Positions 61,719 through 64,000 of a stretch of 64,000 bases of DNA are shown piece by piece. Every line of letters starts with the position of its first letter. The stretch's first letter is position 1. The translations under genes and the position numbers were made by a program. Below the pieces are notes generated by a model that saw only the letters and a list, made by a program, of their open reading frames with translations, did no database searches and was not told where the DNA came from. The stretch is from Actinomycetes bacterium (GTDB lineage: Bacteria > Actinomycetota > Coriobacteriia > Anaerosomatales > Anaerosomataceae): the NCBI GenBank assembly GCA_021372825.1, contig JAJFTR010000001.1, positions 20,592-84,591 on the forward strand. Reading direction: 5' to 3'.

Positions 61719-62581
61719 AGATGCTCCCCTTCTTTCGCCTCACCCATGAGGAGACGTGTTATCCGCTCCAGTTCTTCCTCGCCCTGGAAGTCTATCTCTA
61801 TCTTGCCCTTCTTCGCGGTCTGACGCACTCGGACATTGGTGCCCAAAAGCCGACGCAACCGACGCGCAACGAGCTTGAAGGACTTCGGCGCCGCGGGTCG
61901 CGCCGAGTGCTCAGACTGTCCGGCCGCGATCAACTTCGCAAGATTCTCTGCCTCGCGCACCGACAGCCCCTGCTCGACGATCTTATCGGCCAGCTTCTTC
62001 CTCTGCTCCTCCGATTGAAGCGACAGAACGGCGCGGGCGTGGCCGGCGCTCATCTTGTCCTCGAAGAGCAGCTGCTGGACCTCTTCTGGCAGATCAAGAA
62101 GCCTTAGAGTGTTCGTCACTGCGGATCGGGACTTCGACACCTTGTCGGCAAGCTCAGCCTGCGTCATCTCGTACTCGTTGAGCAGCCGACGGTACCCGCG
62201 AGCCTCTTCAATAGGGTTGAGGTCCTGCCTTTGCAGGTTCTCGATAAGCGCAAGCGCAAGAGCCTCTGTCTCGCTCACTGCCATGATGCGGACGGGGACT
62301 TTCTCCAGCCCAGCCGCCTTGGCCGCTCTCCAACGACGCTCGCCCGCGATGATCTGATAGCCGTCCGAATGCGGACGCACCACGATTGGCTGCATCATTC
62401 CCACCTTGCGCAGTGAATCTGCGAGCTCCTCTACCTGCTCCTCACCTATGGCCGAACGGGGTTGGCCGGGATTCGGGAAGATGAGGTCCGTAGCGAGCTC
62501 GACGGGTTCTCCTCCGGTGAACTCCTGACCAGCTCCGGGGATCAGCGCAGACAATCCTCTCCCCAGTCCTCTCTTAGACAC
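61715..62581 (-). CDS. parB: Chromosome-partitioning protein ParB
   Basis: 288 residues. N-terminal CTPase part with QPRSAIGEEQVEELADSL, GERRWRAAKAAGL and ENLQRQDLNPIEEARGY; central helix-turn-helix (MTQAELADKVSKSRSAVTNTLRLL); C-terminal dimer domain. ParB binds parS near oriC and loads SMC. No good parS copy is in this window. Overlaps parA by eight bases. Confidence 0.97.
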   Translation of the reverse strand: MSKRGLGRGLSALIPGAGQEFTGGEPVELATDLIFPNPGQPRSAIGEEQVEELADSLRKVGMMQPIVVRPHSDGYQIIAGERRWRAAKAAGLEKVPVRIMAVSETEALALALIENLQRQDLNPIEEARGYRRLLNEYEMTQAELADKVSKSRSAVTNTLRLLDLPEEVQQLLFEDKMSAGHARAVLSLQSEEQRKKLADKIVEQGLSVREAENLAKLIAAGQSEHSARPAAPKSFKLVARRLRRLLGTNVRVRQTAKKGKIEIDFQGEEELERITRLLMGEAKEGEHL

Positions 62582-63386
62582 GGCTCACCACTTCCTTCGC
62601 AAGACTTCGGTATGCGGAGGCGCCTCGCCCGGACGGGTCGAACAGAGTCACGGGCTGCCCGAAGCTAGGTGCTTCCGACAACCTGACGCTTCTCGGGATC
62701 ACCGTCTCGAACACCTTGTCTTCGAAGAAGTCCTTCACTTCTTCGACGACCGCTTGGGACAACCTCGTGCGCGCATCATACATTGTCAGCACAACACCGA
62801 AGATCTCCAGTGCAGGGTTCAGGTGCGTCTTCACAAGCTTGAAGCTCTCGAGGAGCTTGGTAAGGCCCTCCAGGGCGTAGTACTCGCACTGCACCGGGAT
62901 GAGCACACCGTCCGCCGCCGTCAGGGCATTGATGGTGAGGAGCCCGAGCGATGGAGGACAATCAACCAGGATGAAGTCGAAATCTCCGCGTATGGGTGCC
63001 AAGACCCCACGAAGCTTGGTTTCTCGGCTGAAAGCGGACACTAGTTCTATTTCCGCACCGGCCAACTGGATGGTGGCCGCTACTGCATAGACATTCTCTG
63101 CCGCTACCGGCTCGATGAGTTCCTCGATCGGAGTATCCATGAGAAGTGCGTTGTAGATGCACTCGTCACGCTGGTTCTTGTCCAGACCGAAACCGGAGGT
63201 CGCGTTGCCCTGAGGATCAAGATCCACCACGAGCACCCGCTTTCCGAGCTCGCCGAGAGATGCCGCCAGATTCACCGCGGTCGTGCTCTTGCCGACGCCA
63301 CCCTTCTGATTGACGACGGCAAGCACCCTGCTCTGGCGCTGTCCACGCTCAACCTGGACCTGCGCGTCTTTCTCGTGATCTTCCAC
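62574..63386 (-). CDS. parA: Chromosome-partitioning ATPase ParA (Soj)
   Basis: 270 residues from GTG at 63386, after GGAG. Deviant Walker A KGGVGKSTTAVN, Walker A' VLVVDLDPQGNA, and DCPPSLGLL. Together with ParB it segregates the origin region. Upstream is rsmG, the usual order. Confidence 0.97.
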   Translation of the reverse strand: MEDHEKDAQVQVERGQRQSRVLAVVNQKGGVGKSTTAVNLAASLGELGKRVLVVDLDPQGNATSGFGLDKNQRDECIYNALLMDTPIEELIEPVAAENVYAVAATIQLAGAEIELVSAFSRETKLRGVLAPIRGDFDFILVDCPPSLGLLTINALTAADGVLIPVQCEYYALEGLTKLLESFKLVKTHLNPALEIFGVVLTMYDARTRLSQAVVEEVKDFFEDKVFETVIPRSVRLSEAPSFGQPVTLFDPSGRGASAYRSLAKEVVSRV

Positions 63387-63447
63387 CAGATCTCCTCGAT
63401 CGCCTATGCGTCGCAGTATAGGGAAAACCCTCCGGGCATGAAAGCGG

Positions 63448-64000
63448 TCATCCCAGCGGACGGCGTTGCGCGACTCCCACCCGTCGCGGTAACTCGATCA
63501 CTGGCTCGCCCGTCTTCGTGAAGGTCACGATCTCGCGTACTTCCCCTGACGGAAGAGCCCCGGGGCGTCTCTCTGCTAGCTCGAGTCCACACAAGCCAGC
63601 GGCACCAATGGCGCGTTCGATCTCCTCGGAGGACACTCTGGCCTTGTAGGCGACAAGAGTACCCCTGTTCACCAGTAGGGGAGCGGAGAGCTCGACCAGG
63701 GAGGCCAACTGGGAGACCCCCCTTGCGGTGACGATCGCTGCTGAATGCCTGAATCTATCGTCGAGTTCCTCCACGCGACTCCAAATCGCTTCGCCTTCAA
63801 GCTCGAGCGCCTGAAGCACACTGGAGAGGAAGTCGGCCTTCTTGCGTACCGAATCCACGAGAACCACACGCCGGCCAGTGAGAACGCCGAGCACTACACC
63901 CGGGTAGCCGGGTCCTGATCCCATATCAAGAAGCGGCCCCTGTACCGCGTCAGTGACGCTTGGGAGACCGAGAACGGAGTCTTGCACGTGAAGCCGCAAG
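63448..64000 (-). CDS. rsmG: 16S rRNA m7G527 methyltransferase RsmG, 3' part (cut by window edge)
   Basis: About 184 residues visible; about the first 40 residues are beyond the right edge. SAM-binding motif LLDMGSGPGYPGVVLG, VLVDSVRKKADFL, ARGVSQLASLVE and C-terminal REIVTFTKTGEP are standard. It methylates G527 of 16S rRNA. Part of the rsmG-parA-parB series near oriC. Confidence 0.94.
   Translation of the reverse strand, partial: LRLHVQDSVLGLPSVTDAVQGPLLDMGSGPGYPGVVLGVLTGRRVVLVDSVRKKADFLSSVLQALELEGEAIWSRVEELDDRFRHSAAIVTARGVSQLASLVELSAPLLVNRGTLVAYKARVSSEEIERAIGAAGLCGLELAERRPGALPSGEVREIVTFTKTGEPVIELPRRVGVAQRRPLG

Noticed and set aside
63985..63995. GCACGTGAAG near the right edge as a parS site
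   Set aside because: Only the central part matches the parS consensus and it lies inside rsmG.
1..64000. CRISPR arrays, prophage or integrative elements
   Set aside because: No regularly spaced repeats, phage structural genes, integrases or transposases were seen.

Overview
The window is high-GC bacterial chromosome from an obligate or near-obligate anaerobe. Anaerobic markers are hybrid cluster protein, rubrerythrin, B12-dependent ornithine aminomutase, an oxygen-sensitive [4Fe-4S] serine dehydratase, FeoAB and a probable selenoprotein. A DUF805-DUF2510 fusion, paired PafB/PafC-like WYL regulators and GTG/CTC-rich codon use point to an actinobacterial lineage, perhaps a Coriobacteriia relative. 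The lineage is an inference; no rRNA is present. The right end carries rsmG-parA-parB and the 11.8-16.2 kb block carries rpsF-ssb-rpsR-DUF2232-rplI-dnaB. Both are typically near oriC and both are read leftward, so oriC probably lies just beyond the right edge.

Layout: 1-4.5 kb holds the 5' part of an MHS-type transporter (cut by the left edge), a P-type ATPase and a ChrB-like regulator. 4.5-10 kb is an ornithine fermentation operon, ord-ortA-ortB-oraS-oraE, with a dyad in its candidate promoter. 10-11.8 kb holds an FAD oxidoreductase and, divergently, a glutaredoxin whose first active-site Cys codon is TGA followed by a stem-loop (probable selenocysteine). 11.8-17.2 kb is the replication/ribosomal operon and an M23 peptidase. 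17.3-21.4 kb has tRNA-Gly(CCC), a five-gene Trk potassium operon and a zinc-ribbon gene. 21.5-25.2 kb has a DUF1461 protein, a diguanylate cyclase and an M28 peptidase.

25.2-29 kb is a nitrosative-stress locus: ygbA-like gene, ferredoxin, hcp and a small heme-motif protein, divergent from a Crp/Fnr regulator, with one TTGAC-N4-GTCAA box between them. 29-34 kb has a degenerate sensor kinase with a membrane coiled-coil partner, a candidate small RNA and the WYL pair. 34-41.4 kb is mixed: DinB-like, methyltransferase-like, patatin, flavin reductase, DinG-type helicase and membrane proteins. 41.4-45.6 kb has the two serine dehydratase subunit genes flanking an oppositely oriented feoA-feoB-zinc-ribbon operon. 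45.6-48.4 kb is a yybP-ykoY (Mn2+) riboswitch with a P-type ATPase. 48.5-55.1 kb has a sensor kinase, Ddl, HtrA, rubrerythrin and RlmN. 55-64 kb has addA, addB, a YtxH protein, parB, parA and partial rsmG.

Recurring themes are amino-acid fermentation (ornithine, serine), iron and metal homeostasis, and protection from NO and peroxide. No CRISPR array, prophage, transposase or rRNA was seen. Promoters and operators were read by eye and are candidates only.
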